A stretch of DNA of 64,000 nucleotides from Chitinophaga sp. S165 (GTDB lineage Bacteria > Bacteroidota > Bacteroidia > Chitinophagales > Chitinophagaceae). Shown piece by piece: positions 28,221-37,277 of the stretch; position 1 is the first letter of the stretch, and the number at the start of each line of letters is the position of its first letter. The notes under the pieces were generated by a model. The model made no database searches. It saw nothing but the letters and a program-made list of their open reading frames with translations, and had not been told where the DNA came from. Both the position numbers and the translations under genes were made by a program. The DNA is taken from contig NZ_QGTG01000005.1 in NCBI RefSeq assembly GCF_003182155.1, positions 372,001 through 436,000 on the forward strand, written 5' to 3'.

Positions 28221-28736
28221 TTAACTATACACAAGAGAGGCGATCAGCTCACTATGTTGTGGGTATAACGCTTGCAGGCCAGCCTTCGTAGCCATTTCAA
28301 AATCAGCGAAATCGAAGCCCGGGGCAACGGTGCAGCCTACCAGGGCAAAACCGCCAGGTACCTCAGTACGGGATGCAAACCAGTGACCGGCCCTGATCAC
28401 CAATTGAGGTTGCTCTCCATCTTCTATATTCAGGCCCAGTTTGTGGACCGTTAACCCTCCCTGTGGATCAATATCGTAGATAACCAGGGAATGTCCATCA
28501 TAAAAATGCCACATCTCATCGGCCGCAATACGATGGAACCCGGAGAACTGGCCGTCTTCCAGCAGGAAATAGATTGCTGTCGAGGCATTGCGGTCGCCTT
28601 TCATCGCGTCCGGCAACTCAGATCGTTTAAATTCCCAGGAGGAACGATAGGTTTCTCTGAATGCGCCCCCTTCTACATGGGACTGTAAGCGCAGGTGTTC
28701 GCGCCAGTAAGCAGCGTTGTGTCTAGGTGTGTACAT
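28221..28736 (-). CDS. Cupin, DUF985 family
   Basis: A 171-residue protein from ATG 28736 (MYTPRHNAAYW). The Cupin_5/DUF985 pattern is visible: HVEGGAFRETYRS, ASTAIYFLLEDGQFSGFHRI, DEMWHFYDGHSLVIY and FALVGCTVAPGFDFADFEM. Members are small beta-barrel proteins with uncertain, possibly sugar- or metal-related function. It follows the AraC gene on the same strand, but a hairpin lies between them. Confidence 0.85.
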   Translation of the reverse strand: MYTPRHNAAYWREHLRLQSHVEGGAFRETYRSSWEFKRSELPDAMKGDRNASTAIYFLLEDGQFSGFHRIAADEMWHFYDGHSLVIYDIDPQGGLTVHKLGLNIEDGEQPQLVIRAGHWFASRTEVPGGFALVGCTVAPGFDFADFEMATKAGLQALYPQHSELIASLVYS

Positions 28737-28765
28737 GATACAAAAGAAAGGAAAATAGTCATAAT

Positions 28766-28794
28766 GAAAAAGCCGTCCCGTGAACGAGGCGGCT
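28766..28794 (-). terminator. Probable terminator of the AraC gene
   Basis: Inverted repeat AGCCGTC ... GGCGGCT (one wobble pair) with A-run 28767-28771, which gives a U-run on the minus-strand transcript just after the AraC stop. Confidence 0.6.
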
Positions 28795-28828
28795 CTCTTA
28801 TTTTTCATTTTTTTAGTCCAAAGTCTTG

Positions 28829-29653
28829 TTACGCCACGGCTACAGGGCGCGCTACCGGCATTTGAGCGATAGCAGTTTCCTGGTTCAGGACCGGTGCTTC
28901 TCCTTTGAAGAAGAGGAAATCCTGTATAAATAATGCCTGACTGTAGTAATCGTTGTTTGTAATGAACGCCTGCCATTCTTCCACATTCATCTTCTGCATA
29001 TGGCGCATCGCATCCCTGAAGCGGAGCATACGTGCAAATAACTGCGGCGTCAGCCCTATCACTTCCATGAACTTCCTCTCCAGTGTATGACGGGACAATT
29101 TGAATTTCTTCGTCAGCCACTCAATATTCGTATATCCCTGACGGTCAATGATATATTCTGCAATTTCATCTACCTGCTTCAGGTTGTGTACATGTGAGCA
29201 CATCATGTTGGTAAATGCATTGTCCAGCACTGCATCCAGTTTGGTCGCATCTTCGTTAGATGCTATTTTATCTGCCAGGTCCTTCCAGCATTCACGGTCC
29301 TGCTTCTGCAGATCACGGAAGTAGTTATTGAAGGATGACATATCCAGACCTGCCAGCCTGTAGCAGCCATAGGCGTTCAGCTGGATCACGGTCATTTTTA
29401 CGGGGCCTTTTACCCTGATCTGATGATGACAGGTAAAATGTCCTACTACGGAAGCCTCCGGTAAAGTAAAAGAAGCGTGCTGAGATGGCTGGAAGATCAC
29501 TTCTCCTTCCTGCAGAAATACCATGTAAAGATCTCCGAGGGAGAAAAGGTTCTGAGGCAGGTTGATCAATCCATTATTAGCGCTTTGTAAATGATAATAC
29601 TGCTTAACATACGGTGCCAGCGAAGTTGCCGGTTGGTAGATACGGAAATTCAT
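28829..29653 (-). CDS. AraC family transcriptional regulator
   Basis: A 274-residue protein from ATG 29653 (MNFRIYQPATSLAPYVKQYY). The N-terminal half is a DUF6597-like cupin sensor typical of Bacteroidota AraC proteins. The C-terminal half carries the helix-turn-helix pair (NIEWLTKKFKLSRHTLERKF, then GLTPQLFARMLRFRDAM). A box reading TAAGTTTG on the minus strand (29724-29731) lies upstream. The inducer and targets are unknown. The final 20 residues (EAPVLNQETAIAQMPVARP) extend beyond the usual domain. Confidence 0.85.
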   Translation of the reverse strand: MNFRIYQPATSLAPYVKQYYHLQSANNGLINLPQNLFSLGDLYMVFLQEGEVIFQPSQHASFTLPEASVVGHFTCHHQIRVKGPVKMTVIQLNAYGCYRLAGLDMSSFNNYFRDLQKQDRECWKDLADKIASNEDATKLDAVLDNAFTNMMCSHVHNLKQVDEIAEYIIDRQGYTNIEWLTKKFKLSRHTLERKFMEVIGLTPQLFARMLRFRDAMRHMQKMNVEEWQAFITNNDYYSQALFIQDFLFFKGEAPVLNQETAIAQMPVARPVAVA

Positions 29654-29723
29654 AGGAACATGTATAAGGTTATCAGATATGCAAAACATCCACGAAATCT
29701 GAATCAGGTCTTCATTTCTTATA

Positions 29724-29731
29724 CAAACTTA
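29724..29731 (-). promoter_or_regulatory. TAnnTTTG -7 box for the AraC gene
   Basis: The minus strand reads TAAGTTTG, matching the Bacteroidota -7 consensus, 71 bp ahead of the ATG at 29653. No clear -33 box. Confidence 0.4.
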
Positions 29732-29800
29732 GTGGTTTGTAAGTATATAAAAAAAATTAATTTGAGTAGGTTGAAAGACAGGCGGTTCGAGGAGCGCCTA

Positions 29801-29847
29801 CAAACCAAAAGGTCAACGACTGTTATAGAAGTTGACCTTTTAGTTTG
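29801..29847 (-). terminator. 17-bp stem terminator after the S9 peptidase gene
   Basis: Left arm 29801-29817 (CAAACCAAAAGGTCAAC) and right arm 29831-29847 (GTTGACCTTTTAGTTTG) differ at one position, with a 13-nt loop. It lies eight bases after the peptidase stop and ends its minus-strand transcript before the AraC gene. Confidence 0.7.
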
Positions 29848-29854
29848 AAGTCTC

Positions 29855-32617
29855 TTATTGCTCCGCCGTTTCCCAGCCCCAATTTTTTCCCTTGTCCGTT
29901 GCCGGAACTCCTTTCTCCATCCATTCCGGCATAGGCGCATTTTTAAGGAAATGATCAAAGAACTGCTGCTCACGGCGCTGAATATCTTTACGGTTCTGAC
30001 GCTGTACCAGGTTGTGCGCCTCGTTGTTGTAGTTCAGCATCCATACTTTTTTGCCAAGACGACGCAGACCGGTGAACAGCTCAATGCCCTGGTACCAGGG
30101 TACAGCTCCATCTGCATCGTTACTCATAATAGCCAGCGGAGTAGTTACTGCAGGCAGTTGGAAAAGAGGGGAGTTCTGCATATACAGCTCCGGCTTTTCC
30201 CACAGTGTGGCGCCGATACGGCTCTGTGAACGTTCGTACTGGAACTGACGGTTCATGCCGCTTTCCCAGCGGATGCCGCCATAGGCGCTGGTCATATTCG
30301 CTACAGGGGCGCCGGCCCAGGCAGCCTTGAAAAGAGAGGTACGGGTGATCAGGTATGCTACCTGGTAGCCGCCCCAGCTTTGGCCCTGGATGCCCATGTT
30401 CAGACTGTCAGCCCAGGAATGGCTTGCTACTGCGCGGGCGCCGCTTACTACGTAGTCGTAAGCACCCTGTCCAGGATAACCGTTCTCATAGGTGATATCC
30501 GGTGCAAGCACAAGATAGCCACGGCTTACAAAGAAAGATATATTAAGCCTGGAAGGAGTGGGAGCGGGTGGCACATAATTATACAAACCATCTGTCAGCT
30601 TCTCATAGAAATACAGCAATACAGGGTACTTCTTCGTACTGTCGAAATCCTCGGGTTTGTAGAGGATACCTTCAGCGGGCTTGCCGTTGTAAGCAGTCCA
30701 TTTGAAAAGCTCGGCCGTACCCCAGTTGTATTGCTGCTGTTGCGGATTGATGTGGCTGATCTGTTCAGCTTTTGCCAGTGAAGCGCCGGTATAAAGATCG
30801 GGCGACTGTATATAACTGGCTTTGGTGAAAATGTAATTTCCGGCGTTTTCAGCCTTTTCCGGGTCGCCGAAGGTATATGGTCCCATGACGAGGAGTTCGG
30901 GCTTTAAAGGGGCCTTTTTGAAGGTGCTGGGGGCCGTATAAAAACCGTTCTCTTTAGTTGTTTCATTGAAGGTTTCTAACAGCAGCTGCTGACCGGGTGT
31001 AAAGAAACGTTCCTCCTTTTTCACCTTCGTGTAACGGAAACGCAGTTTCTGCTGACGGCCATAACCTGCGGTGATCATCTGCGGAACAGCTTTCCCGGCA
31101 GGATCGACCTGCCAGATGTCGTATCTGTCGTAGATATAAACAGCCTTATCGTCTTCCAGCCATCCTGCCATGCCATAAGGGCCTGGAGCATCCGGATGAT
31201 CATCATCTTCTTCAGCAAAAGAAACGGGGATCTTCTCTGTGATATTCCTGGTAATGCCTGTAGCAGTTTCATAGGCGAACCACTGTTTCTGCTGGAGGTT
31301 ATACCATGTGATGTAACGTCCGGCAGGGGATATTCGGCTGATACTATCAAGGGTTTGCTGTAATAACTTACGGTTGCCGTTTTCCAGGTTCACGAGGTAG
31401 CTGGTTTTCAGGGAATGGCCCGTCCACTGCATGGCGAGGCGTTGCCCTTTGTCGGTATAACCTACCGCATAGGGACTGTTGCCTTCGTCTGCAACACTGA
31501 TACTTTCCATGTCTTTGTCGGCCAGTTGCACGATCTGTTTATTGCCGGGATAATATACCGCCAGATAACTTCTTTTCAGTTCCTTCTCTGCATTCTTCAG
31601 CTGCATGGGTTGCAGGTAATCATCCTGGTAATTCCAGATATCCACTTTTGCCACTTCAAAGTCGACTATGTTGGTATCCTTCGGAGGTTTGACAGGAGCG
31701 GTACCAAAGAATAACCGCTGACCGTTTTTGCTGAACCATACTTTGCCATCGACGCTGACAGACCAGTTGTTCGGGAAAACACGGGTGCTCCTGTCGGCCG
31801 TAATTACGCCGCTGTCCTGGCCGGGTCTGTAATAGTACAATGAGTAAAATTGTTGCAGGGCTTTGGCACTATCGCGGGAGCTGCACCATGCCGCCTGTTC
31901 GCCTTTTTCATCGAAGGCAAACTGTTTGCGGAGGGCGGTGCCACGGCTCAGTGTATCTGCTTTATGAGCAGTTACGTCCCATAAGAGTACTGCCGGTTTT
32001 GAGAGAGAATCTTTTTTATCCGACACAGTCTCTGCCAGCAGGCGGTTACCCGGTTTGCTGAACAGGTAATCCTGTACGTTTCTGATGGTATCTGCGGATT
32101 TTTTATCCAGGTAGTATACGACAAGATGACCACTGGCGGTATCTGCCTGCGGTTTTTCTTTCAGATAGGCGACTACGCCGCTGCCTTTTTCAGGCGTTCT
32201 GAAAGACCTTACGGCAGGGACTTTATAAATGTCGTTATTGCCCAGCGTAACGATACCCAGGGAATCTTTAGGCATGTCGGCAGGTTTCTTCTTTTTGATC
32301 TTTGCCTGTCGTACTACAGCAAAGGGAGGCTTGATAGCGAAGATGGCATAGCGGCTGTCTTCTGTGATCACAGGATTGCTGCCACGGGGCACTTCGAGGC
32401 GTTGCCCGTTCTTGCTGTTGTAAATAACGAGGGAGGCGTCGCCTTCCTGTGGAGTGACAGTATACACGATCCACTGACCGTTGTTACTGATGGCTTTACT
32501 GCCGATGCTTTGCCAGCTATCATATACGGAATGATCGAGCGGCTTTTTAGCTGGCTGTTGCGCATAGGTTATTAAGGAGAGGCCGGTAAAAGCGGCGGCA
32601 CACATGATTTGCTTCAT
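29855..32617 (-). CDS. Secreted S9 family peptidase, DPP/prolyl-oligopeptidase type
   Basis: A 920-residue peptidase with signal peptide (CAAAFTGLSLITYAQ), a long beta-propeller-like part (about 40-620) and a C-terminal alpha/beta-hydrolase domain. The likely triad is Ser747 in GQSWGGY, Asp834 or 836 in NDADGAVPW, and His868 in NNEAHNL. This is the long extracytoplasmic form common in Bacteroidota, larger than DPP IV. It probably removes dipeptides or cleaves short peptides in the periplasm. It is unrelated in sequence arrangement to the shorter S9A enzyme at 10.6 kb. Confidence 0.9.
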   Translation of the reverse strand: MKQIMCAAAFTGLSLITYAQQPAKKPLDHSVYDSWQSIGSKAISNNGQWIVYTVTPQEGDASLVIYNSKNGQRLEVPRGSNPVITEDSRYAIFAIKPPFAVVRQAKIKKKKPADMPKDSLGIVTLGNNDIYKVPAVRSFRTPEKGSGVVAYLKEKPQADTASGHLVVYYLDKKSADTIRNVQDYLFSKPGNRLLAETVSDKKDSLSKPAVLLWDVTAHKADTLSRGTALRKQFAFDEKGEQAAWCSSRDSAKALQQFYSLYYYRPGQDSGVITADRSTRVFPNNWSVSVDGKVWFSKNGQRLFFGTAPVKPPKDTNIVDFEVAKVDIWNYQDDYLQPMQLKNAEKELKRSYLAVYYPGNKQIVQLADKDMESISVADEGNSPYAVGYTDKGQRLAMQWTGHSLKTSYLVNLENGNRKLLQQTLDSISRISPAGRYITWYNLQQKQWFAYETATGITRNITEKIPVSFAEEDDDHPDAPGPYGMAGWLEDDKAVYIYDRYDIWQVDPAGKAVPQMITAGYGRQQKLRFRYTKVKKEERFFTPGQQLLLETFNETTKENGFYTAPSTFKKAPLKPELLVMGPYTFGDPEKAENAGNYIFTKASYIQSPDLYTGASLAKAEQISHINPQQQQYNWGTAELFKWTAYNGKPAEGILYKPEDFDSTKKYPVLLYFYEKLTDGLYNYVPPAPTPSRLNISFFVSRGYLVLAPDITYENGYPGQGAYDYVVSGARAVASHSWADSLNMGIQGQSWGGYQVAYLITRTSLFKAAWAGAPVANMTSAYGGIRWESGMNRQFQYERSQSRIGATLWEKPELYMQNSPLFQLPAVTTPLAIMSNDADGAVPWYQGIELFTGLRRLGKKVWMLNYNNEAHNLVQRQNRKDIQRREQQFFDHFLKNAPMPEWMEKGVPATDKGKNWGWETAEQ

Positions 32618-32678
32618 GTGTTCTAAAATAGGAAAATTGGTATTTACTTATGGGAAAATTGCGGATAGGCGGTCGAAA

Positions 32679-33560
32679 TCAGGCATGAGATTGCCGTATA
32701 TTCCGCGTTACTCTGGTCATCTGTAAAACTACTGACAATACAATGCAGGCAAGGCCAATATAGAACGCGTAAGTCAGCTCCCTGTTCTCATGAAAAAGAA
32801 TAAAGGCCATCACAATACTGTACACCGGTTCCAGGTTAAAGGTCAGGTTTACAGTGAAGGGAGAGATCTTTGTCAGGGCATTCATCAGCAGCATATACAT
32901 ACACACGGTGCAGGCCCAGGCCAGGATCAGCAGGTAGCTGAGATCAGTAACCGAAGGCAGGCTCAGTGGCTGCGGGAAGAAATACAGGTAAACGGGCATG
33001 ATCAGCGTGAGCCCTACCCAGCCAACAGAGAGCTCATAAAACGTAATCGTTGGTGTGTCGTATTTGGCGATCAGGCGTTTATTGAAGATGGTGAACAAGG
33101 CCGCAAACAAAGCGGAAATGACACCCAGGATGATACCTGTACGGTATTGCACGTCGAAATGGAAGATCAGGAAAATGCCGCAAAGCGTGATGCCGCTGAG
33201 CAAAAGTTCGATCTTATCTACCCTGTACCGGTTGATCAGCGGATCAAGGGCTGCGGTGAACAGACTGGTGAGGGCAAAACACACTACGCCAATGGAAACG
33301 TTTGAATATTTGATGCTGGCATAGAAAAACAGCCAGTGCAGCACTACTACCATGCCTGTGAGGCCGATAGGGACGATCTGTTTAAAAGAAAGTTTGGAGA
33401 GCATCTTCCTCCACCGGAAAATGACGTAGAGAGTGATGACGGTAAAAAGGAGCCTGTACCAAACAAGCATACCTTCATTGAGGGTGATCAGTTTTCCTAA
33501 TATACCCGTAAAACCTGCCAGAAATACCGACAGGTGTAATTGTATCAGTGCTTTTTTCAT
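32679..33560 (-). CDS. EamA/DMT family permease
   Basis: A 293-residue inner-membrane protein with ten predicted helices in two EamA halves (FLAGFTGILGKLITLNEGML...; GIILGVISALFAALFTIFNK...). Such proteins export amino acids, metabolites or drugs; the substrate cannot be told from sequence. Its start (33560) lies seven bases after the stop of the GT2 gene (33568), so the two are probably one transcript. Confidence 0.88.
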   Translation of the reverse strand: MKKALIQLHLSVFLAGFTGILGKLITLNEGMLVWYRLLFTVITLYVIFRWRKMLSKLSFKQIVPIGLTGMVVVLHWLFFYASIKYSNVSIGVVCFALTSLFTAALDPLINRYRVDKIELLLSGITLCGIFLIFHFDVQYRTGIILGVISALFAALFTIFNKRLIAKYDTPTITFYELSVGWVGLTLIMPVYLYFFPQPLSLPSVTDLSYLLILAWACTVCMYMLLMNALTKISPFTVNLTFNLEPVYSIVMAFILFHENRELTYAFYIGLACIVLSVVLQMTRVTRNIRQSHA

Positions 33561-33567
33561 TGTCCGC

Positions 33568-34314
33568 TTATTCGCTGTTTCTTACGCGTCTTTCATACTT
33601 GCGGAACAGGCTTTCCCATTGAATTTTGAGTACTCCCAGTATTCCTTCCTTCACAATGCCTTTACTCATTTTGGAATATCCTTCTTTACGGTCCTTGAAA
33701 GTGATGGGAACTTCTTTTATTTTGAAGCCCAGCTTCCAGGCCGTGAATTTCATTTCTATCTGGAAGGCATATCCTACGAAACGGATAGCATCCAGGTTAA
33801 TTGCTTCCAGTACTTGTCTCTTATAACATACGAAACCGGCAGTAGCATCTTTTACCCTTATCCAGGTAACGAGGCGTACATATACGGAAGCGCCGTATGA
33901 GAGTACAGCCCTGTCCCAGGGCCAGTTTTCCGTTCTGCCGCCTTTTACATAGCGGGAGCCTACAGAAACGTCGCCACCTTGTTTTGCACAGGCGTCATAC
34001 AGCCTGACAAGATCGGATGGGTTGTGGGAAAAGTCAGCATCCATCTCAAAGATGTACTGATATCCCTTTTCGAGCGCCCATTTAAAGCCGTGGATATAGG
34101 CAGTACCTAATCCCTGTTTACCGCTTCTTTCCACCAGGAACAATTCGCCGGAATGGGTCTGCTGCAAATTCCTAACAATATTACCGGTACCATCGGGCGA
34201 ACCATCGTCCACGATCAGTATATGAAAGTTTTGCTGCAGGGCAAATACCGCGTCAATGATGTTACGGATATTATCCTTCTCATTGTACGTGGGAATTATG
34301 ACGAGCTTTTCCAA
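33568..34314 (-). CDS. Polyprenol-phosphate mannosyltransferase-like GT2 glycosyltransferase
   Basis: A 248-residue GT2 enzyme of the Dpm1 type, lacking membrane anchors, starting at a TTG (34314) because no in-frame ATG fits. Motifs: IIPTYNEKDNI, ILIVDDGSPDGT, QGLGTAYIHGFKWA, and the metal-binding MDADFSHNP, with VPITFKDRKEGYSKMS at the C-terminal end. It should transfer mannose (or another sugar) from GDP-mannose to a polyprenyl phosphate. It reads into the EamA gene, and its own upstream box TAATTTCG (near 34345) is a near-match to the -7 consensus. Confidence 0.9.
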   Translation of the reverse strand: MEKLVIIPTYNEKDNIRNIIDAVFALQQNFHILIVDDGSPDGTGNIVRNLQQTHSGELFLVERSGKQGLGTAYIHGFKWALEKGYQYIFEMDADFSHNPSDLVRLYDACAKQGGDVSVGSRYVKGGRTENWPWDRAVLSYGASVYVRLVTWIRVKDATAGFVCYKRQVLEAINLDAIRFVGYAFQIEMKFTAWKLGFKIKEVPITFKDRKEGYSKMSKGIVKEGILGVLKIQWESLFRKYERRVRNSE

Positions 34315-34383
34315 TCTAGCAAATGTTGTTTTAGGAGTGCGAAATTAGTGTAAACACTAAATAAAGTATGGCTTTTATAAATA

Positions 34384-35157
34384 TTAAATCTTTTTTAACA
34401 TCATACTATGATAGATTTCTGTGAGTTTCTGCTTGGTATTCAGCGGAAAATCAGCTTTCATCATCCAATCATAATACTGAGGTTCTATTTTTAATACCTC
34501 CCTTACAGGCCTTCCTTTATATTTGCCAAAATTGAATACTTCCTGGCCATTCTGCATGACCATACGTCTCGCAAAGTCCACATAATCATCCTCTTTTGTG
34601 AAATCTGCCAGCGGGCCTACCTCTGACTGCAGCTGCTCATAGCGGGTCAGCTGCGCTTCCAGGATCTCGTAGGTAGCGAGGGCGTCTGCTTCAGCGCTGT
34701 GCGCATTCTCGAGGTTCTTATCGCAATAGAACTTATAGGCAGCGCTGAGCGTACGTTTTTCCATCAGGTGGAAGATCTTCTGGACGTCAATGAACTTGCG
34801 GTCTTTCACGTCAAATTCAAGGCCTGCCCGCAGGAATTCTTCTACCAGCAGTGGAATATCGAAACGGTTGGAATTATAACCGGCCAGATCGCAGTTGTCG
34901 AGGTACTGGCGCAGTTCGTTCGCACATTGTTTGAAGGTAGGACAGTCCTTGATATCCTCATCACCGATACCGTGTATAGCAGTAGAGGAAGCAGGAATAG
35001 GCATGCCGGGGTGAATTCTTTTCACCTTGGATTGGGTAGTCTTGTCAGGGAATACCTTAATGATAGCAATTTCAATAATACGGTCCGTAGCCACATTGGT
35101 GCCGGTCGTCTCCAGATCAATTACGGCCAGGGGCCTTTTAAGTTGCAAAGAGGGCAT
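34384..35157 (-). CDS. 3'-5' exonuclease, DnaQ/DEDDh family
   Basis: A 257-residue exonuclease with DEDDh motifs: Asp14 and Glu16 in VIDLETTGT, the HGIGDEDI motif, LAGYNSNRFDIPLL with the third Asp, and HSAEADALATYEI with the catalytic His and Asp. The C-terminal part FNFGKYKGRPVREVL is a small extension seen in Bacteroidota homologues. It could be a proofreading or RNase T-like enzyme rather than a stable pol III epsilon. It starts nine bases after the stop of the Mpl gene. Confidence 0.9.
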   Translation of the reverse strand: MPSLQLKRPLAVIDLETTGTNVATDRIIEIAIIKVFPDKTTQSKVKRIHPGMPIPASSTAIHGIGDEDIKDCPTFKQCANELRQYLDNCDLAGYNSNRFDIPLLVEEFLRAGLEFDVKDRKFIDVQKIFHLMEKRTLSAAYKFYCDKNLENAHSAEADALATYEILEAQLTRYEQLQSEVGPLADFTKEDDYVDFARRMVMQNGQEVFNFGKYKGRPVREVLKIEPQYYDWMMKADFPLNTKQKLTEIYHSMMLKKI

Positions 35158-35166
35158 GACTAATTT

Positions 35167-36519
35167 TTATAGATACTTTTTCAGCGAATTTACGTCCAAT
35201 CCTTCATAATCACCCGAACTCATCATGAGCAGGTTAGCATTGCTGTAGTCCTGTTTGTCGAGGAATGCCTGCAGGTGCTCCCTGTTGGTGAATATCTGAA
35301 GATCATTCCGGCCAAAGCCCTGTGCCACCAGGTCGGGGGCCAGGTCAGGCATACGTTTGATTTCCAGTGCATGTTTGCTGTAGAATACCACAGGCACATC
35401 AGCTTTGTCCATCACACCCTGGTACTGTACCATAAAGTCAGCATTGAGGCTGCTGTAGGTATGTAGTTCCAGTACGGCTATCAGTCTGCGCTGCGGGTAT
35501 TGTGACTGCAGGGCATTGATGGTGGCCATTACTTTGGAAGGTGCATGGGCGAAGTCGCGATAAACAGCACAGTGGTCATTTTTACCGACCAGTTCCAGTC
35601 TTTTGGCCGCGCCTTTAAAAGTGGCGATGGCTTTCAGGAAGGTTTCATCGCTGATACCGAGTTCATTACAAACCAGGCGGGCTGCGTGCATATTCAGCAG
35701 GTTATGATCGCCGAATACTTCCAATACAGACTGCTGACCACCGAATGTTACGGTTGTAGTGCCATTGGAAATCTGGTGTTGTGGTATATCGTAAGGGACC
35801 AGTTTCAGGTGCAGACCTTCGGTCTTAACCAGTTTAACCAGTTCCGGGTCAGTGTTGTTGTAGATGAGGATATTGCCCGCCTTCATGGTACGGAGGAAGA
35901 TGGCAAATTGTTCCAGGTAGTTCTCAAAGGTCGGGAACACGTTAATATGGTCCCAGGCAATACCGGTGAGAACCGCTATATGCGGATGCAGGAAATGGAA
36001 CTTAGGTCTTTTTTCAATGACAGACGCAGGGTATTCATCCCCTTCACAAACGATCACAGGAGCGTCGGTAATATTGACCGACTGTGCGAAACCGGCAAGA
36101 CGTGCGCCTACGAGGTAGTCAAAAGCCTGTCCTGACTGCTGCAATACGTGCATGATCATAGCGGTAGTGGTCGTTTTACCGTGGCTGCCGCCTACAACGA
36201 CCCTCTTTTTCTGCTGACTTTCCTGGTAAATGTATTCAGGGAAGGAGTAGATCTTAAGACCGAGTTCTTTCGCTTTGATCAATTCAGGATTATCCCCACG
36301 GGCATGCATACCCAGAATAACCGCGTCGAGGTCTGCCGTAATACGGCTATCGTCCCAGCCCATAGTGGCCGGAGCAATACCTGCCTGCCGCAGGTTGCCC
36401 AGAGCTGGTTCATAGATCTCGTCGTCACTGCCGGTTACCTGGTAACCTTTGATTTTCAGTGCGATAGCTAGCTGATGCATCACACTGCCGCCTACAGCAA
36501 TAAAATGTACTTTTGCCAT
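35167..36519 (-). CDS. mpl: Mur ligase, UDP-MurNAc:tripeptide ligase Mpl-like
   Basis: A 450-residue ATP-dependent Mur ligase. N-terminal binding domain (HFIAVGGSVMHQLAIALKIKGY), ATP-binding GGSHGKTTT at residues 110-118, the central TGIAWDHINVFP and the C-terminal domain with FAHAPSKVMATINAL. The relaxed glycine-rich start (GGSVMHQLA rather than the stricter MurC pattern) and absence of mur neighbours favour Mpl, which recycles the murein tripeptide onto UDP-MurNAc. The exonuclease follows after nine bases on the same strand. Confidence 0.85.
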   Translation of the reverse strand: MAKVHFIAVGGSVMHQLAIALKIKGYQVTGSDDEIYEPALGNLRQAGIAPATMGWDDSRITADLDAVILGMHARGDNPELIKAKELGLKIYSFPEYIYQESQQKKRVVVGGSHGKTTTTAMIMHVLQQSGQAFDYLVGARLAGFAQSVNITDAPVIVCEGDEYPASVIEKRPKFHFLHPHIAVLTGIAWDHINVFPTFENYLEQFAIFLRTMKAGNILIYNNTDPELVKLVKTEGLHLKLVPYDIPQHQISNGTTTVTFGGQQSVLEVFGDHNLLNMHAARLVCNELGISDETFLKAIATFKGAAKRLELVGKNDHCAVYRDFAHAPSKVMATINALQSQYPQRRLIAVLELHTYSSLNADFMVQYQGVMDKADVPVVFYSKHALEIKRMPDLAPDLVAQGFGRNDLQIFTNREHLQAFLDKQDYSNANLLMMSSGDYEGLDVNSLKKYL

Positions 36520-36615
36520 ATAATTTTAAACCAGTTGCCTGCGTTTTATCGTTATATTTATGTTGTCTCAGGGAAAAAGGAGCGATATTATATCTAAAAT
36601 CTTTAATATAAATTT

Positions 36616-36623
36616 TATATTTG
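36616..36623 (+). promoter_or_regulatory. TAnnTTTG -7 box for the small lipoprotein-YtxJ pair
   Basis: Exact match TATATTTG, about 50 bp before the lipoprotein start. An AT-rich TTTA stretch lies about 20 bp upstream of it. Confidence 0.5.
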
Positions 36624-36673
36624 CAAAGTAACGTCAAAAATTGGCGATTAAAAAAGTGATATCACCATTCCCT

Positions 36674-36856
36674 ATGAAATTTCATTATTCAAATAAACAT
36701 CCCTTTATGCAATCATCTTATCTGAAAGTTTTGGCCGGGGCCTGTCTTTTCTTTATCTTTGCTGCTTTCCTAACCTCTTGTGCATCACAGAATAAATTAG
36801 GTTGTCCAATGAAAATCGGTAAAGCAACACAAGAGATAAAAGCGAAGGATTGTTAA
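36674..36856 (+). CDS. Small lipoprotein, coupled to YtxJ-like gene
   Basis: A 60-residue protein from ATG 36674; ATG 36707 is an alternative giving 49. A hydrophobic segment (LKVLAGACLFFIFAAF) ends in LTSCASQ, a lipobox-like site, followed by a short mature part with two more Cys (LGCPMKIGKATQ...KAKDC). I do not recognise the family. Its TAA shares its last base with the ATG of the next gene (TAATG at 36854-36858), indicating translational coupling with the bacillithiol-type protein. Confidence 0.65.
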   Translation: MKFHYSNKHPFMQSSYLKVLAGACLFFIFAAFLTSCASQNKLGCPMKIGKATQEIKAKDC

Positions 36857-37185
36857 TGAACTGGATACCACTTACTACAGAGAATCAGTTAACAGAGATC
36901 AGGGAGGCGTCGGTAACGAAGCCGGTAGTAATTTTCAAACACAGCACGCGTTGTTCTATCAGCGCTGTTGCGAAGTCCCGGCTGGAGAGAGCAGCTGCGC
37001 CACAAGAAATTTCCTTTTACTATCTGGACCTGATCAAATTCAGGAACATTTCTAACAGGATCGAAGCGGATTTCAATGTACCGCACGAATCTCCACAGGT
37101 TTTGCTGATCCGTAACGGGGAATGCATTTATGATGAAAGTCACAGTGGGATCACGATGGATGACCTGGTGAGCAAATCAAACTGA
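36856..37185 (+). CDS. YtxJ-like monothiol bacilliredoxin family protein
   Basis: A 109-residue thioredoxin-fold protein from ATG 36856. The motif IFKHSTRCSIS carries one active-site Cys33 and the following Ser replaces the second Cys or Pro, as in YtxJ-type bacilliredoxins. The C-terminal VPHESPQVLLIRNG holds the cis-Pro loop. Members act in bacillithiol-linked redox reactions, removing the thiol from proteins. It implies that this organism uses bacillithiol. Confidence 0.85.
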   Translation: MNWIPLTTENQLTEIREASVTKPVVIFKHSTRCSISAVAKSRLERAAAPQEISFYYLDLIKFRNISNRIEADFNVPHESPQVLLIRNGECIYDESHSGITMDDLVSKSN

Positions 37186-37219
37186 GGAAGCATTTAAACT
37201 ATTTATCCAAAGAATTTAG

Positions 37220-37246
37220 TACCGGCCTATGGCCGGTATTTTTTTT
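37220..37246 (+). terminator. Terminator after the YtxJ-like gene
   Basis: Stem TACCGGCC (37220-37227), loop TAT, GGCCGGTA (37231-37238), then a run of T. Confidence 0.85.
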
Positions 37247-37250
37247 GCCC

Positions 37251-37258
37251 TAGCTTTG
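37251..37258 (+). promoter_or_regulatory. TAnnTTTG -7 box of ubiX
   Basis: Exact match TAGCTTTG, 20 bp before the ubiX ATG, directly after the preceding terminator. The same CTAGCTTTGTACT string occurs ahead of the Wza-like gene at 52.37 kb. Confidence 0.55.
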
Positions 37259-37277
37259 TACTCTATTAATCGAGCGA

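Noticed and set aside
29719..29973. Minus-strand frame of 84 codons over the S9 peptidase end
   Set aside because: It overlaps the peptidase C-terminus and the terminator hairpin, and has a low-complexity basic composition.
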